From an uncultured Bacillaceae bacterium (GTDB taxonomy: Bacteria > Bacillota > Bacilli > Bacillales > Caldibacillaceae): a DNA stretch of 18,888 nt. This document shows, piece after piece, positions 6,785 through 14,300 of the stretch. The notes under the pieces are model-generated. The model saw only the letters and a program-made list of their open reading frames with translations. It made no database searches and was not told the origin of the DNA. The stretch's first letter is position 1, and each line of letters starts with the position of its first letter. Both the position numbers and the translations under genes were made by a program. The DNA is taken from assembly GCA_937951955.1 (NCBI GenBank), contig CALGAD010000151.1:1-18888 (forward strand). The letters are read 5' to 3'.

Positions 6785-7078
6785 ATCGGAATACTGGCTG
6801 TTCCAGATCGTTCGCATCATTTCGCCGATGGGGAATATCGCCATCATTAATGTAAAGACGCTCGTAATTAAAAATCCATTCCCGTATTCCGGTATTTTCT
6901 CGACAGGCACTTGATCAAAAAGCTCGATACTCAATAATTCAATCGTTATGCCATCCATTTGCCCCGTACTATCGAACGTTTTCAGTTCAATACCTTTCAG
7001 AAACAATAAAACACTTAAGGTAAAAAGCAATAGACATACCATTCCATTGACAATAATTTTACCATTGCGTGGTTTCAT
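6770..7078 (-). CDS. small two-TM membrane protein of unknown function
   Basis: This 102-residue protein has two hydrophobic segments (about 9-28 and 67-84). The roughly 38-residue loop between them is moderately acidic (includes TFDSTGQMDGITIELL). Short basic or charged ends suggest both termini are cytoplasmic and the loop external. A good ribosome binding site (CGGAGGAAAGCC before ATG) and ordinary codon use support it as real. No family was recognised. It is monocistronic and convergent with the TM2-like gene, and its final codons contain that gene's terminator. Confidence 0.72.
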   Translation of the reverse strand: MKPRNGKIIVNGMVCLLLFTLSVLLFLKGIELKTFDSTGQMDGITIELLSIELFDQVPVEKIPEYGNGFLITSVFTLMMAIFPIGEMMRTIWNSQYSDKKDG

Positions 7079-7275
7079 TGGCTTTCCTCCGAAAGAAGAT
7101 GTTTATACTTTCATTTAACCATATGATGGAAATTTTTTATAGCAAATTAGCTTTTGAACATTTCCCCTCACGGATTTTGTTTGAAAGAAAAGATTATATT
7201 AATTACGATAATCGATGACGGTAAAAGAATATTTGCGAGGAATAGCCTGTGCAAGCAAACAGGAATACAGCTCCA

Positions 7276-7309
7276 TATAAAAAAGAGACAGGGAGTTTTC
7301 CCTGTCTTT
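7276..7309 (-). terminator. intrinsic terminator of the ABC exporter operon (minus strand)
   Basis: AGACAGGGA (7286-7294) pairs with TCCCTGTCT (7299-7307) around a GTTT loop. Read on the minus strand, the stem follows the exporter stop codon (7308-7310) immediately and is followed by CTTTTTTAT (complement of 7276-7285). Confidence 0.92.
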
Positions 7310-9203
7310 ACATTGCCTCTATTTCAAAACCGCCTGTATATAGTTGATAGTATGTGCCTTTTTCTGCAAGTAATTGTTCGTGATTACCTCGCTCAATAAT
7401 CCGGCCCTGTTCTAATACCATGATGACATCGGAATTTTGAATGGTGGAAAGCCGATGGGCGATAACAAAAACAGTTCGTCCCTGCATGAGAGCGTCCATG
7501 GCTCGCTGGACGATCGTTTCCGTCCGCGTATCAATGCTCGATGTCGCTTCATCCAGAATCATCACCGGGGGATCGGCAATCGCTGCTCGAGCTATAGCAA
7601 TAAGCTGGCGCTGTCCCTGGGAAAGGCTCGAGCCATCACCGGAAATCACTGTATTATATCCGTCCGGAAGCATCTCAATAAATCCATCTGCATGGGCGAG
7701 TTTGGCAGCGGCATACACTTCCTCATCCGTTGCGTCCAATTTCCCGTAGCGAATATTTTCCATAATTGTTCCTGTAAATAAATGCGTATCTTGCAGGACG
7801 ATGCCGAGAGACCGTCGTAAATCACTTTTCTTGATCTGTTTGATATCGATACCATCATATAAGATTTTCCCGCTTTGAATATCGTAAAATCGGTTGATTA
7901 AATTGGTGATCGTTGTTTTTCCAGCTCCTGTTTTCCCGACAAAAGCAACTTTTTGTCCCGGTTTGGCGTATAAATTAATATCGTGCAATACCGTTTTATC
8001 TTTCGAATAGCCAAAATCGACGTTTTCAAAGCGGACGTCACCTAATAATTGTTTATACGTAAACGTTCCGTCCCCGTTCGGAATCTTCCATGCCCAAATA
8101 CCGGTTCGTTCCGCGGTTTCCTGCAACTCTCCATTTTCGAATCGCGCATGAACGAGCGTCACATTTCCTTCATCAACTTCCACTTCTTCATCCATCAAAT
8201 CGAAAATCCTGGCCGCCCCTGCTAACGCCATAACGACCGCATTTAATTGTTGAGATACTTGCATAATGGGACCTTGCAGGGAACGACTCAGCTGCAAGAA
8301 ACTGGCAATTGCTCCGAGGGTCAAACCACCCACACCATTAATCGCCATGATGCCGCCGATTATGGCGATCGAAATATATTGGAAATAGCCAAGGTTTCCC
8401 ATGAGCGGCATGAGCATATTCGCTAATTGGTGAGCCTGAGAAGCCTGTTCATACAGCTCCTCGTTTAACTTGTCAAATTCTTTCTTCGTTTCCTCTTCGT
8501 GGTTAAATACTTTAATAACTTTTTGACCGTTCATCATCTCTTCGATAAAACCGTTCGTTTTTCCGAGAGCTTGTTGCTGTTTCATGAAGTATTTCCCGCT
8601 TTTGTTCGCAACTTTTCCCGAGAAGAAAAACATGACAGCTAACCAGAAAATAACAACAACAGTCAGAGTGAAGCTTAACATGATCATCGCTGAGAAAACT
8701 GCGACAACGGTAATTAATGAAGCGAAAACTTGTGGCAAACTTTGTGAAAGCAGTTGTCGCAATGTATCGGTATCATTCGTATAATGGCTCATCACATCCC
8801 CGTGAGTATGTGTATCAAAATATTTTAGGGGTAAGGATTGCATATGCTTGAACATATCATCCCGGATATCTTTCAATACACCCTGGGAAATAATGACCAT
8901 TAATTGGTTAAAGACAAAGGTGGCAAAGACACCGATAAGGAAAATCCCTGCCATGGTCATAACAGCCCGCGCCAACCCGGAAAAATCAGGATTATCCACC
9001 TGTACTAGCGGCAGTACATAATCATCAATTAATATTTCTAAAAATAAGGATCCGGCCACGCCAACGACGGAACTGATGATGATACCGATTAAAACGATCC
9101 ATAGCAACCATTTATATTTTGCCGTCATATAGGAAAAAAGTCGTTTTAAAGCTTTGCCAGCATTCTTTGTTTGTGCTTGATTTTGACGAAATAGTTTAGG
9201 CAT
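7308..9203 (-). CDS. ABC exporter half-transporter with canonical ATPase site (TM288/LmrD-like)
   Basis: This 631-residue membrane export protein has a six-helix ABC transmembrane domain (about 20-335) followed by an ATPase domain. It has Walker A GKTGAGKT (423-430), Q-loop Gln471, signature LSQGQ (527-531), Walker B MILDEATS with catalytic Glu552, and H-loop His583. Its signature departs from LSGGQ, while its Walker B glutamate is intact. This is the expected partner of the upstream protein, whose catalytic Glu is replaced. An unusual insert of about 40 residues (349-388, with GIWAWKIPNGDG) precedes the ATPase domain. The ATG at 9201-9203 overlaps the upstream stop by eight bases (ATGCCTAA), with GGGGGA ten bases before it; a longer frame reaching 9332 only reads through the upstream gene. 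The substrate is unknown; relatives export drugs, lipids or peptides. Confidence 0.93.
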   Translation of the reverse strand: MPKLFRQNQAQTKNAGKALKRLFSYMTAKYKWLLWIVLIGIIISSVVGVAGSLFLEILIDDYVLPLVQVDNPDFSGLARAVMTMAGIFLIGVFATFVFNQLMVIISQGVLKDIRDDMFKHMQSLPLKYFDTHTHGDVMSHYTNDTDTLRQLLSQSLPQVFASLITVVAVFSAMIMLSFTLTVVVIFWLAVMFFFSGKVANKSGKYFMKQQQALGKTNGFIEEMMNGQKVIKVFNHEEETKKEFDKLNEELYEQASQAHQLANMLMPLMGNLGYFQYISIAIIGGIMAINGVGGLTLGAIASFLQLSRSLQGPIMQVSQQLNAVVMALAGAARIFDLMDEEVEVDEGNVTLVHARFENGELQETAERTGIWAWKIPNGDGTFTYKQLLGDVRFENVDFGYSKDKTVLHDINLYAKPGQKVAFVGKTGAGKTTITNLINRFYDIQSGKILYDGIDIKQIKKSDLRRSLGIVLQDTHLFTGTIMENIRYGKLDATDEEVYAAAKLAHADGFIEMLPDGYNTVISGDGSSLSQGQRQLIAIARAAIADPPVMILDEATSSIDTRTETIVQRAMDALMQGRTVFVIAHRLSTIQNSDVIMVLEQGRIIERGNHEQLLAEKGTYYQLYTGGFEIEAM

Positions 9204-10941
9204 CCTGACTGATTCCCCCTTTCGTTTGTGACTCATACACTTCCCGGTAAATCTCATTCGTTTGTAATAACTCTTCGTGCGTGCCGATGCCGGTAATCCG
9301 TCCTTTGTCGAGGACGATGATTTTATCAGCATCCATCACAGAAGTGATCCGTTGCGCAATGATGAACTTTGTCGTGTTCGGCAGTTTTTCTTTAAGCGCT
9401 CGCCGGATATTGGCATCTGTTTTTGTATCAACCGCACTCGTTGAATCATCAAGAATTAAGATTTTCGGCTTTTTTAACAATGCCCGGGCAATTGTTAACC
9501 GTTGTTTTTGTCCGCCGGAGACATTCGTTCCCCCTTCTTCTAAATACGTGTCATAGCGATCGGGGAACTGTTCGATAAATTCATCAGCATGGGCGAGTTT
9601 ACTTGCGGCAATAATTTCTTCATCACTGGCGTTTTTATCACCCCAGCGCAAGTTTTCTTTAATCGTTCCAGAGAAGAGAACGTTTTTCTGGAGAACCATA
9701 CCGATGGCATCCCGTAATGCTTTAATTTCGTATTGACGAACATCAATTCCGCCGACGAGAACTTTTCCTTTCGTTACATCGTACAGACGGGGAATCAACT
9801 GAACGAGGGAAGATTTCGCGCTACCGGTACCGCCGATAATCCCGACTGTTTCCCCTTCATTCACATGAAAATGAATATCATTTAAAACATAATTTTTCGC
9901 TTCTTCATCGTAGCTGAAATACACATGTTCAAAACGGACGGAACCATCTTTTACGGTCGTTACCGGATGTTTAGGTGAAGTCAGATCCAGCTCTTCATTA
10001 AAGACTTCCAATATTCGGTCCGCTGATGCCCGTGAAATGGTGAACATAACCATAACCATGGAAACCATCATCAAGCTCATCAAGATTTGCATCGCATACG
10101 TGATCAAGCTGACTAATTCCCCGGTCGTTAAGCTGCCACCAACAATCATACGGCCACCGAACCAGGAAATTAAAATAATACTTGAATAAACGGAAAACTG
10201 CATTAACGGTCCGTTCAGCGCCACAATTCTTTCCGCTTTTACAAAGTTTTTAAAGATATTTGTGGAGACGTCTTGAAATTTGTCAATTTCAAAATTTTCC
10301 CGGACGTATGATTTGACCACGCGAATTCCCCGGAGGTTTTCTTGAACGACGTTATTCAATTTGTCATACGTTTTAAACACCCGTTTAAAAATAGGATGGG
10401 CTGTTTTGGCGATGAAAAATAGTCCAGTTCCTAAGACAGGAAGAATTCCGAGAAAAATTAACGACATCCTCGGATGGATGGAGAAGGCCATGATTAAGGA
10501 AAAGACAAGCATAAAAGGTGCCCGTAAGGCGATGCGAATGGACATTTGATAACTATTTTGCATATTGGTCACGTCTGTCGTTAACCGTGTCACCAAACTT
10601 GCGGTCGAAAACTTGTCGATATTTTTAAAGGAAAATTCCTGGATTTTATAAAACATCCCCTGGCGCAAGTTTTTTGCAAAACCACTGGAAGCCTTGGCAG
10701 CGTATTTCCCGCCGAGCACGCCGAATACGAGGGCGAGGATGGCTGCGATAATAAGCAAAATGGCATATTGAATAATTCCATTCAAATCGCCTGCTTGAAT
10801 CCCATTGTCAATCAATAGAGCAATAAGAAAGGGAATCATAATATCCATAATCACTTCTAAAATAACGAAAAGCCGCGTTAAATTAGCGGTTTTATTATAA
10901 TGACCAACTAGTTGTTTCAGTTGTTGTAATTGATTGAACAT
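9196..10941 (-). CDS. ABC exporter half-transporter with degenerate ATPase site (TM287/LmrC-like)
   Basis: This 581-residue protein is the first gene of a two-gene minus-strand operon. The transmembrane domain (about 20-310) includes a TM287-like FSTASLVTRLTTDVTNMQN segment. In the ATPase domain, Walker A reads GGTGSAKS (370-377), with Ala in place of the usual last Gly. The signature is VSGGQ (474-478). Walker B is ILILDDSTS, so Asp499 stands where the catalytic Glu belongs, and Gln530 replaces the H-loop His (IIAQRI). These are hallmarks of the degenerate nucleotide site in heterodimeric exporters. Its intact signature would complete the partner's active site. GGAGGA seven bases before the ATG at 10941 fixes the start. 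B. subtilis BmrC/BmrD and YfiB/YfiC are comparable pairs, but which is the ortholog cannot be decided here. Confidence 0.93.
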   Translation of the reverse strand: MFNQLQQLKQLVGHYNKTANLTRLFVILEVIMDIMIPFLIALLIDNGIQAGDLNGIIQYAILLIIAAILALVFGVLGGKYAAKASSGFAKNLRQGMFYKIQEFSFKNIDKFSTASLVTRLTTDVTNMQNSYQMSIRIALRAPFMLVFSLIMAFSIHPRMSLIFLGILPVLGTGLFFIAKTAHPIFKRVFKTYDKLNNVVQENLRGIRVVKSYVRENFEIDKFQDVSTNIFKNFVKAERIVALNGPLMQFSVYSSIILISWFGGRMIVGGSLTTGELVSLITYAMQILMSLMMVSMVMVMFTISRASADRILEVFNEELDLTSPKHPVTTVKDGSVRFEHVYFSYDEEAKNYVLNDIHFHVNEGETVGIIGGTGSAKSSLVQLIPRLYDVTKGKVLVGGIDVRQYEIKALRDAIGMVLQKNVLFSGTIKENLRWGDKNASDEEIIAASKLAHADEFIEQFPDRYDTYLEEGGTNVSGGQKQRLTIARALLKKPKILILDDSTSAVDTKTDANIRRALKEKLPNTTKFIIAQRITSVMDADKIIVLDKGRITGIGTHEELLQTNEIYREVYESQTKGGISQDA

Positions 10942-11260
10942 AACTTTCCTCCATTCTTTTCAACAATCTGTCGAGTTCAATGCTTAGTATGGATTTTTCT
11001 TACCCCTTTCATGATTAAAGGTTAGTGTGATAGAAAAACAAAAATAAAAATGGCCAGATTCCAGTTCAGATACACTCTCGCTCTAAACTTTTTCCATTGA
11101 TATGGGATCTGCCATTGGTAGTGTTGATAAAGCGATCTAAATAAAAGAATAAGATTTTATTTTATCATATATATCAGTAAAATCACGGATTCGAATTAGT
11201 TTTCATTTATTAAAAGAATTTTAAAATTTCTCCACAGGTCAATTTCCCCGTAGAAAGAAT

Positions 11261-11366
11261 GAACAATCATCCCGTGGATAACGATCTATTGCCCAACAAA
11301 AATGAATATCTTGCCAATGAAGATCTTCTTTTGTTGGACAATTGTTTATTCAGAGGATGATTGTTT
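11261..11366. repeat. nested inverted repeat, about 106 bases
   Basis: Outer arms GAACAATCATCC (11261-11272) and GGATGATTGTTT (11355-11366) pair over 12 positions with one G-T. Inside them, TTGCCCAACAAAA (11289-11301) pairs with TTTTGTTGGACAA (11329-11341) with one mismatch. The innermost part forms ATCTT (11308-11312) with AAGAT (11320-11324), flanked by GAA/TTC. The whole can fold into a long interrupted hairpin. No T-tract follows on either strand, so it is not an ordinary terminator. A degraded miniature element or a structured leader RNA are the alternatives. Confidence 0.75.
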
Positions 11367-11493
11367 AGAAATACGTTCCAATTTTTTACATATTTAGACT
11401 TAAACAATTTTACGGAGTATGGAAGGATATGTCAAGTTTTGGAAAAAATACAATTCTAGTAATATACGAATTTATGAATCAATTATTTTTTTG

Positions 11494-11522
11494 TTGACAC
11501 GATTTCTTTCTTTGTGTATGAT
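11494..11522 (+). promoter_or_regulatory. sigma-A promoter of the amino acid importer operon
   Basis: TTGACA (11494-11499, perfect), a 17-base spacer and TATGAT (11517-11522, five of six). The start of transcription would be near 11529, giving a leader of about 65 bases. Confidence 0.88.
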
Positions 11523-11540
11523 AGCGATAAATATTTTAAT

Positions 11541-11558
11541 TTGCTAATTCATTAGCAA
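11541..11558. promoter_or_regulatory. 18-base palindrome just downstream of the transcription start (probable operator)
   Basis: TTGCTAATTCATTAGCAA has perfect 8-base arms with a two-base centre. It begins about 12 bases after the predicted transcription start, the position of a roadblock-type repressor operator. The cognate regulator is not evident; MarR- or TetR-type proteins bind sites of this shape. As RNA it could form an eight-pair stem only with a two-base loop, which is too tight, so a DNA-level role is more likely. Confidence 0.65.
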
Positions 11559-11594
11559 GATAAAGGATTTTAAATCTGGAGGGTGAAAATAATC

Positions 11595-12371
11595 ATGAAG
11601 CGCATTTGGATTTTGTTGATCGGATTTCTTATAGTACCGCTAATCGCTGCCTGTTCGGATACCGGGGCAAGCAGTTCTAACAATGATTCGCTTGTCATCG
11701 GGATCGATGATGCGTTCCCCCCGATGGGGTTTCGCGACGAAAATAATGAGATTGTTGGTTTTGATATCGACTTAGCAAAAGCTGTTTCCAAGAAAATGGG
11801 AGTAGAATTTGTTTTCCAGCCTATTGATTGGTCGACGAAGGAAGCGGAATTGGAAAGCGGTCGTATTGATTTAATTTGGAATGGTTATACGATCACACCG
11901 GAGCGGGAGAAGAAGGTACTGTTCACGGAACCGTATTTAGCGAATGCACAAGTGATCACTACATTAATTGATTCGGACATTACGAGTTTAGAAGATTTGC
12001 AAGGGAAAAATATCGGTATACAAGCGCAATCTTCCGCGCTGGACGCCTTCAACGCCCATCCCATTCATAAGGAAGTAGGGAGCGTTACGGAATTCAAAGA
12101 TAATGTTCTTGCCCTGACCGATTTAAAGGCGGGCCGGGTGGATGCGGTTGTTATCGATGAGGTCGTGATTAAATATTTAATGGCGCAAGAAGAGGGAACA
12201 TATAAAATCCTCGATGAAGCTTTAGCACCGGAAAAATACGGTGTCGGCGTGAAAAAAGGGAATGAAGAGCTCTTGAACAAGCTCCAACAAGCGCTGGATG
12301 AAGTGATTGCCGATGGTACAGCAGCGGAAATCTCGGAGAAATGGTTTGGCGAAGATAAGATATTAAAATAA
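11595..12371 (+). CDS. polar amino acid ABC importer, substrate-binding lipoprotein
   Basis: This 258-residue family 3 solute-binding protein is tethered to the outer face of the membrane. Its signal peptide ends in the lipobox PLIAAC, with Cys20 as the lipidated residue. The mature part has the typical family 3 blocks: an N-terminal lobe with DDAFPPMGF and IVGFDIDLAKAV, then IDLIWNGYTITPEREKKVLFTEPYL, a second lobe with LQGKNIGIQAQSSA, and GRVDAVVID near the C-terminal lobe hinge. It delivers an amino acid to the permease encoded next; the exact amino acid cannot be told. The ATG at 11595 is chosen over the in-frame GTG at 11583, which lies inside the ribosome binding site (GGAGGGTGA, 11578-11586). 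The strong promoter and palindrome upstream indicate regulated expression. Confidence 0.93.
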   Translation: MKRIWILLIGFLIVPLIAACSDTGASSSNNDSLVIGIDDAFPPMGFRDENNEIVGFDIDLAKAVSKKMGVEFVFQPIDWSTKEAELESGRIDLIWNGYTITPEREKKVLFTEPYLANAQVITTLIDSDITSLEDLQGKNIGIQAQSSALDAFNAHPIHKEVGSVTEFKDNVLALTDLKAGRVDAVVIDEVVIKYLMAQEEGTYKILDEALAPEKYGVGVKKGNEELLNKLQQALDEVIADGTAAEISEKWFGEDKILK

Positions 12372-12437
12372 GTAGTTTTATCCTTTCTAACTCCGTCATT
12401 ATGTTAGGAGATCTTGCTACAGTCTGGAGGATGCACG

Positions 12438-13097
12438 ATGTCGTTCGATTATTTCAATATGATAATCCGGCCAATGCTTGAAGGGACGAAGGTGACATTA
12501 TGGCTATTTCTCATCGTCATCCTTTTCTCCCTTCCTCTTGGCTTTCTTATCACACTTCTTGCGCGCAGCCGTTTTAAAATAGTAGCCTGGTTTGCTCAGG
12601 GATATATCTTTGTCATTCGCGGCACCCCTTTATTGTTGCAATTGTTAGTCATTTGCTTCGGGTTGCCGATGATTCCAGGGATAGGGGAATATCTCGTTTT
12701 ACCCCGTTTTACAGCGGCATGCATCGGTTTTATCTTGAATTATGCAGCCTATTTTGCAGAAATTTTCCGCGGGGGCCTGTTAGCGATTGATAAAGGGCAG
12801 TATGAAGCGGCGCAAGTACTTGGCTTAAACCGGTGGCAAACGTTCCGGAATATCATTATCCCGCAAATGATTCGGGTCGCCTTACCCGCGGTTTCCAATG
12901 AGACCATTACTTTAGTAAAGGATACGTCTCTTTTATATGCGGTGGCCGTTCCGGAACTATTACATTTTGCCCAAACGGCGGTCAACCGGGACTTTACAAT
13001 CGTTCCTTATTTTTTCGCCGGTTTCATCTACCTCGTCATTACCTTTGTCTTAACGATGATTTTAAAGCGGCTGGAACGGCGGTACCAATTTGAATAG
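12438..13097 (+). CDS. polar amino acid ABC importer, permease
   Basis: This 219-residue inner membrane permease is of the HisM/GlnP family. It has hydrophobic segments near 20-42, 50-78, 92-110 and 188-208. RGTPLLLQL (61-69) is a family hallmark. The cytoplasmic EAA loop, EAAQVLGLNRWQTFRNIIIP (123-142), docks onto the ATPase. Only one permease gene is present, so it probably acts as a homodimer. The ATG at 12438 lies seven bases after GGAGG (12426-12430); an upstream TTG at 12414 is not needed. The gene is 66 bases after the binding protein gene and 14 bases before the ATPase start, in one operon. Confidence 0.94.
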   Translation: MSFDYFNMIIRPMLEGTKVTLWLFLIVILFSLPLGFLITLLARSRFKIVAWFAQGYIFVIRGTPLLLQLLVICFGLPMIPGIGEYLVLPRFTAACIGFILNYAAYFAEIFRGGLLAIDKGQYEAAQVLGLNRWQTFRNIIIPQMIRVALPAVSNETITLVKDTSLLYAVAVPELLHFAQTAVNRDFTIVPYFFAGFIYLVITFVLTMILKRLERRYQFE

Positions 13098-13111
13098 AAA
13101 GGATGCAGGAA

Positions 13112-13855
13112 ATGGCGTTTATTGAAATTTCCCGATTGAAAAAGTCTTTTTCTGGACAGGAAGTGTTAAAAAATATCAATTTTTCTGTGGGAAAAAATGA
13201 AGTAGTTGCCATGATCGGCCCCTCAGGCTCTGGCAAAAGTACTTTGCTTCGCAGCCTGGTGCATTTAGAAACGGTTGATGACGGGACAATCGTTTTTGAC
13301 GGGCGGTATTTAGTTAAAGACGGACAATATGCACCTGCACATGATGTTAAAAAAATCACATCCAAAATGGGTATGGTGTTTCAACAGTTTAATTTATTTC
13401 CTCATTTAACGGTGCGAGAGAATCTGGAAATCGCCCCGAAAGTTTTAAAAATCCAGCCAGTAGCCGAAATTGAAAAACGAAGCGAAGAATTATTAAAAAA
13501 AGTCGGTCTGATCGATAAAAAGAATGCTTACCCGGCTCAATTATCCGGTGGACAAAAGCAGCGGGTGGCCATCGCCCGGGCATTAATGATGCAGCCGGAG
13601 ATTATGCTATTCGATGAACCGACTTCTGCGCTTGATCCGGAACTGACCGGTGAAGTGTTACAGGTCATGAAGGATTTAGCGAAAGAACAGATGACGATGA
13701 TCATCGTTACTCATGAAATGCATTTTGCCCGGGATGTGGCTGATCGGGTCATCTTTATGGATCAGGGAGAAATTGTCGAGACGGGCAGTCCCGTTGAAAT
13801 ATTCAATCATCCGAAAAATGAACGGACAAAAGTTTTCTTAAAGCGGGTCGTCTAA
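13112..13855 (+). CDS. polar amino acid ABC importer, ATP-binding protein
   Basis: This 247-residue cytoplasmic ATPase energises the importer. All motifs are canonical: Walker A GPSGSGKS (36-43), Q-loop Gln91 in VFQQFNLFPHLT, signature LSGGQ (144-148), Walker B IMLFDEPTSALD with Glu169, and H-loop His201 in IVTHEMHFA. It matches the GlnQ/HisP group in length and sequence. The ATG at 13112 is preferred because GAAAGG (13097-13102) lies nine bases upstream; the ATG at 13103 directly abuts that site. It is the last gene of the importer operon. No obvious intrinsic terminator follows before the ferredoxin promoter. Confidence 0.95.
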   Translation: MAFIEISRLKKSFSGQEVLKNINFSVGKNEVVAMIGPSGSGKSTLLRSLVHLETVDDGTIVFDGRYLVKDGQYAPAHDVKKITSKMGMVFQQFNLFPHLTVRENLEIAPKVLKIQPVAEIEKRSEELLKKVGLIDKKNAYPAQLSGGQKQRVAIARALMMQPEIMLFDEPTSALDPELTGEVLQVMKDLAKEQMTMIIVTHEMHFARDVADRVIFMDQGEIVETGSPVEIFNHPKNERTKVFLKRVV

Positions 13856-13898
13856 ATTTTTCATTCATCCCCTTTTTTATTCAACGAAGCGTTAATAT

Positions 13899-13927
13899 TT
13901 CGACTTTGTTCAATCTTTTGCTATGAT
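13899..13927 (+). promoter_or_regulatory. extended -10 promoter for the ferredoxin gene
   Basis: TATGAT (13922-13927) is preceded by TG at 13919-13920 with one base between, an extended -10 element. The -35 position (TTCGAC, 13899-13904) matches consensus poorly. Transcription would start near 13934, giving a 24-base leader. Confidence 0.65.
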
Positions 13928-13957
13928 AAGGGTAAAAGATATAGAAAGGGGATTATT

Positions 13958-14197
13958 ATGGCATTTGTCATTCTTGGGGTATGTAGTACGGAAAAAGCAG
14001 GCGAATGTGTCGAAGTCTGTCCTGTTGATTGTATAGAAGATGGCGGTGATCAGTTTTATATCAATCCGGATGTATGTATCGACTGTGCCGCCTGTCAAGC
14101 CGTCTGTCCGGTGGACGCGATTGTAGAAGAATATGATTTAAGTCCGGAAGAAGAAATATATTTACAAAAAGCTGAGGAATTTTTCAAAAATCGTTAA
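13958..14197 (+). CDS. 7Fe ferredoxin (one [3Fe-4S] and one [4Fe-4S] cluster)
   Basis: This 79-residue acidic electron carrier has cysteines at 9, 17, 21, 25, 40, 43, 46 and 50. Compared with Azotobacter ferredoxin I and the Bacillus schlegelii 7Fe ferredoxin, C9, C17 and C50 would ligate a [3Fe-4S] cluster and C21, C40, C43 and C46 a [4Fe-4S] cluster. The position that supplies a fourth ligand in 8Fe proteins (two after C9) is Glu12 or a neighbour, not Cys. C25 is the extra conserved cysteine of this class. The C-terminal part (SPEEEIYLQKAEEFF) is the acidic helix usual in this family. It is monocistronic: own promoter, ribosome binding site GAAAGGGG and terminator. Databases sometimes mislabel such proteins as indolepyruvate oxidoreductase subunits. 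Confidence 0.92.
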   Translation: MAFVILGVCSTEKAGECVEVCPVDCIEDGGDQFYINPDVCIDCAACQAVCPVDAIVEEYDLSPEEEIYLQKAEEFFKNR

Positions 14198-14215
14198 ATA
14201 TAAGATAAGACCGGG

Positions 14216-14244
14216 AAAAACGAGTAGTTCTTACTCGTTTTTTT
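14216..14244 (+). terminator. intrinsic terminator after the ferredoxin gene
   Basis: CGAGTA (14221-14226) pairs with TACTCG (14232-14237) around a GTTCT loop, extended by A5/T7 flanks so that it may work in both directions. Confidence 0.9.
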
Positions 14245-14300
14245 AATGTTGTTCGAAAAGTTTACGCCCGGGAAAAGTTTATTGCGAAGGTGATAGAATA

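Larger units (their letters stand above)
10942..11594. other. divergent intergenic region between exporter and amino acid importer
   Basis: About 650 bases with no supportable gene. From left to right it holds the exporter's ribosome binding site (10949-10954, minus), AT-rich DNA that presumably includes the exporter promoter (none with good hexamers found), a nested inverted repeat (11261-11366), a near-consensus plus-strand promoter (11494-11522), an 18-base palindrome (11541-11558) and the importer's ribosome binding site. Minus-strand frames of about ten codons exist in the exporter leader but lack ribosome binding sites, so a BmrB-like leader peptide cannot be claimed. Confidence 0.6.

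Noticed and set aside
7154..7399. 81-codon plus-strand frame upstream of and overlapping the exporter's 3' end
   Set aside because: It runs through the exporter terminator and coding end, lacks a ribosome binding site and has no family resemblance.
7437..7781. plus-strand frames of over 100 codons inside the ABC exporter
   Set aside because: They run antisense to the strongly conserved ATPase domain, have Cys/Arg/Ser-biased composition and no ribosome binding site.
9204..9332. 43-residue N-terminal extension of the second ABC half-transporter
   Set aside because: It is only read-through of the end of the upstream gene in another frame. The ATG at 9203 has a ribosome binding site and the family N-terminus (MPKLF).
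10942..11260. BmrB-like leader peptide and attenuator ahead of the ABC exporter
   Set aside because: Minus-strand frames of about ten codons exist but none has a ribosome binding site, and no terminator hairpin with a T-tract was found.
11261..11366. insertion sequence or complete mobile element
   Set aside because: No transposase and no clear target duplication seen. It is kept as a repeat of unknown nature, with a degraded miniature element as one possibility.
11523..11594. possible riboswitch or T-box in the amino acid importer leader
   Set aside because: The leader is only about 65 bases, with no terminator/antiterminator pair and no T-box sequence. The palindrome fits a DNA operator better.
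12372..12437. attenuating hairpin between binding protein and permease genes
   Set aside because: CTAAC/GTTAG and CTCC/GGAG pairings are short with large loops and no T-tract; too weak to call.
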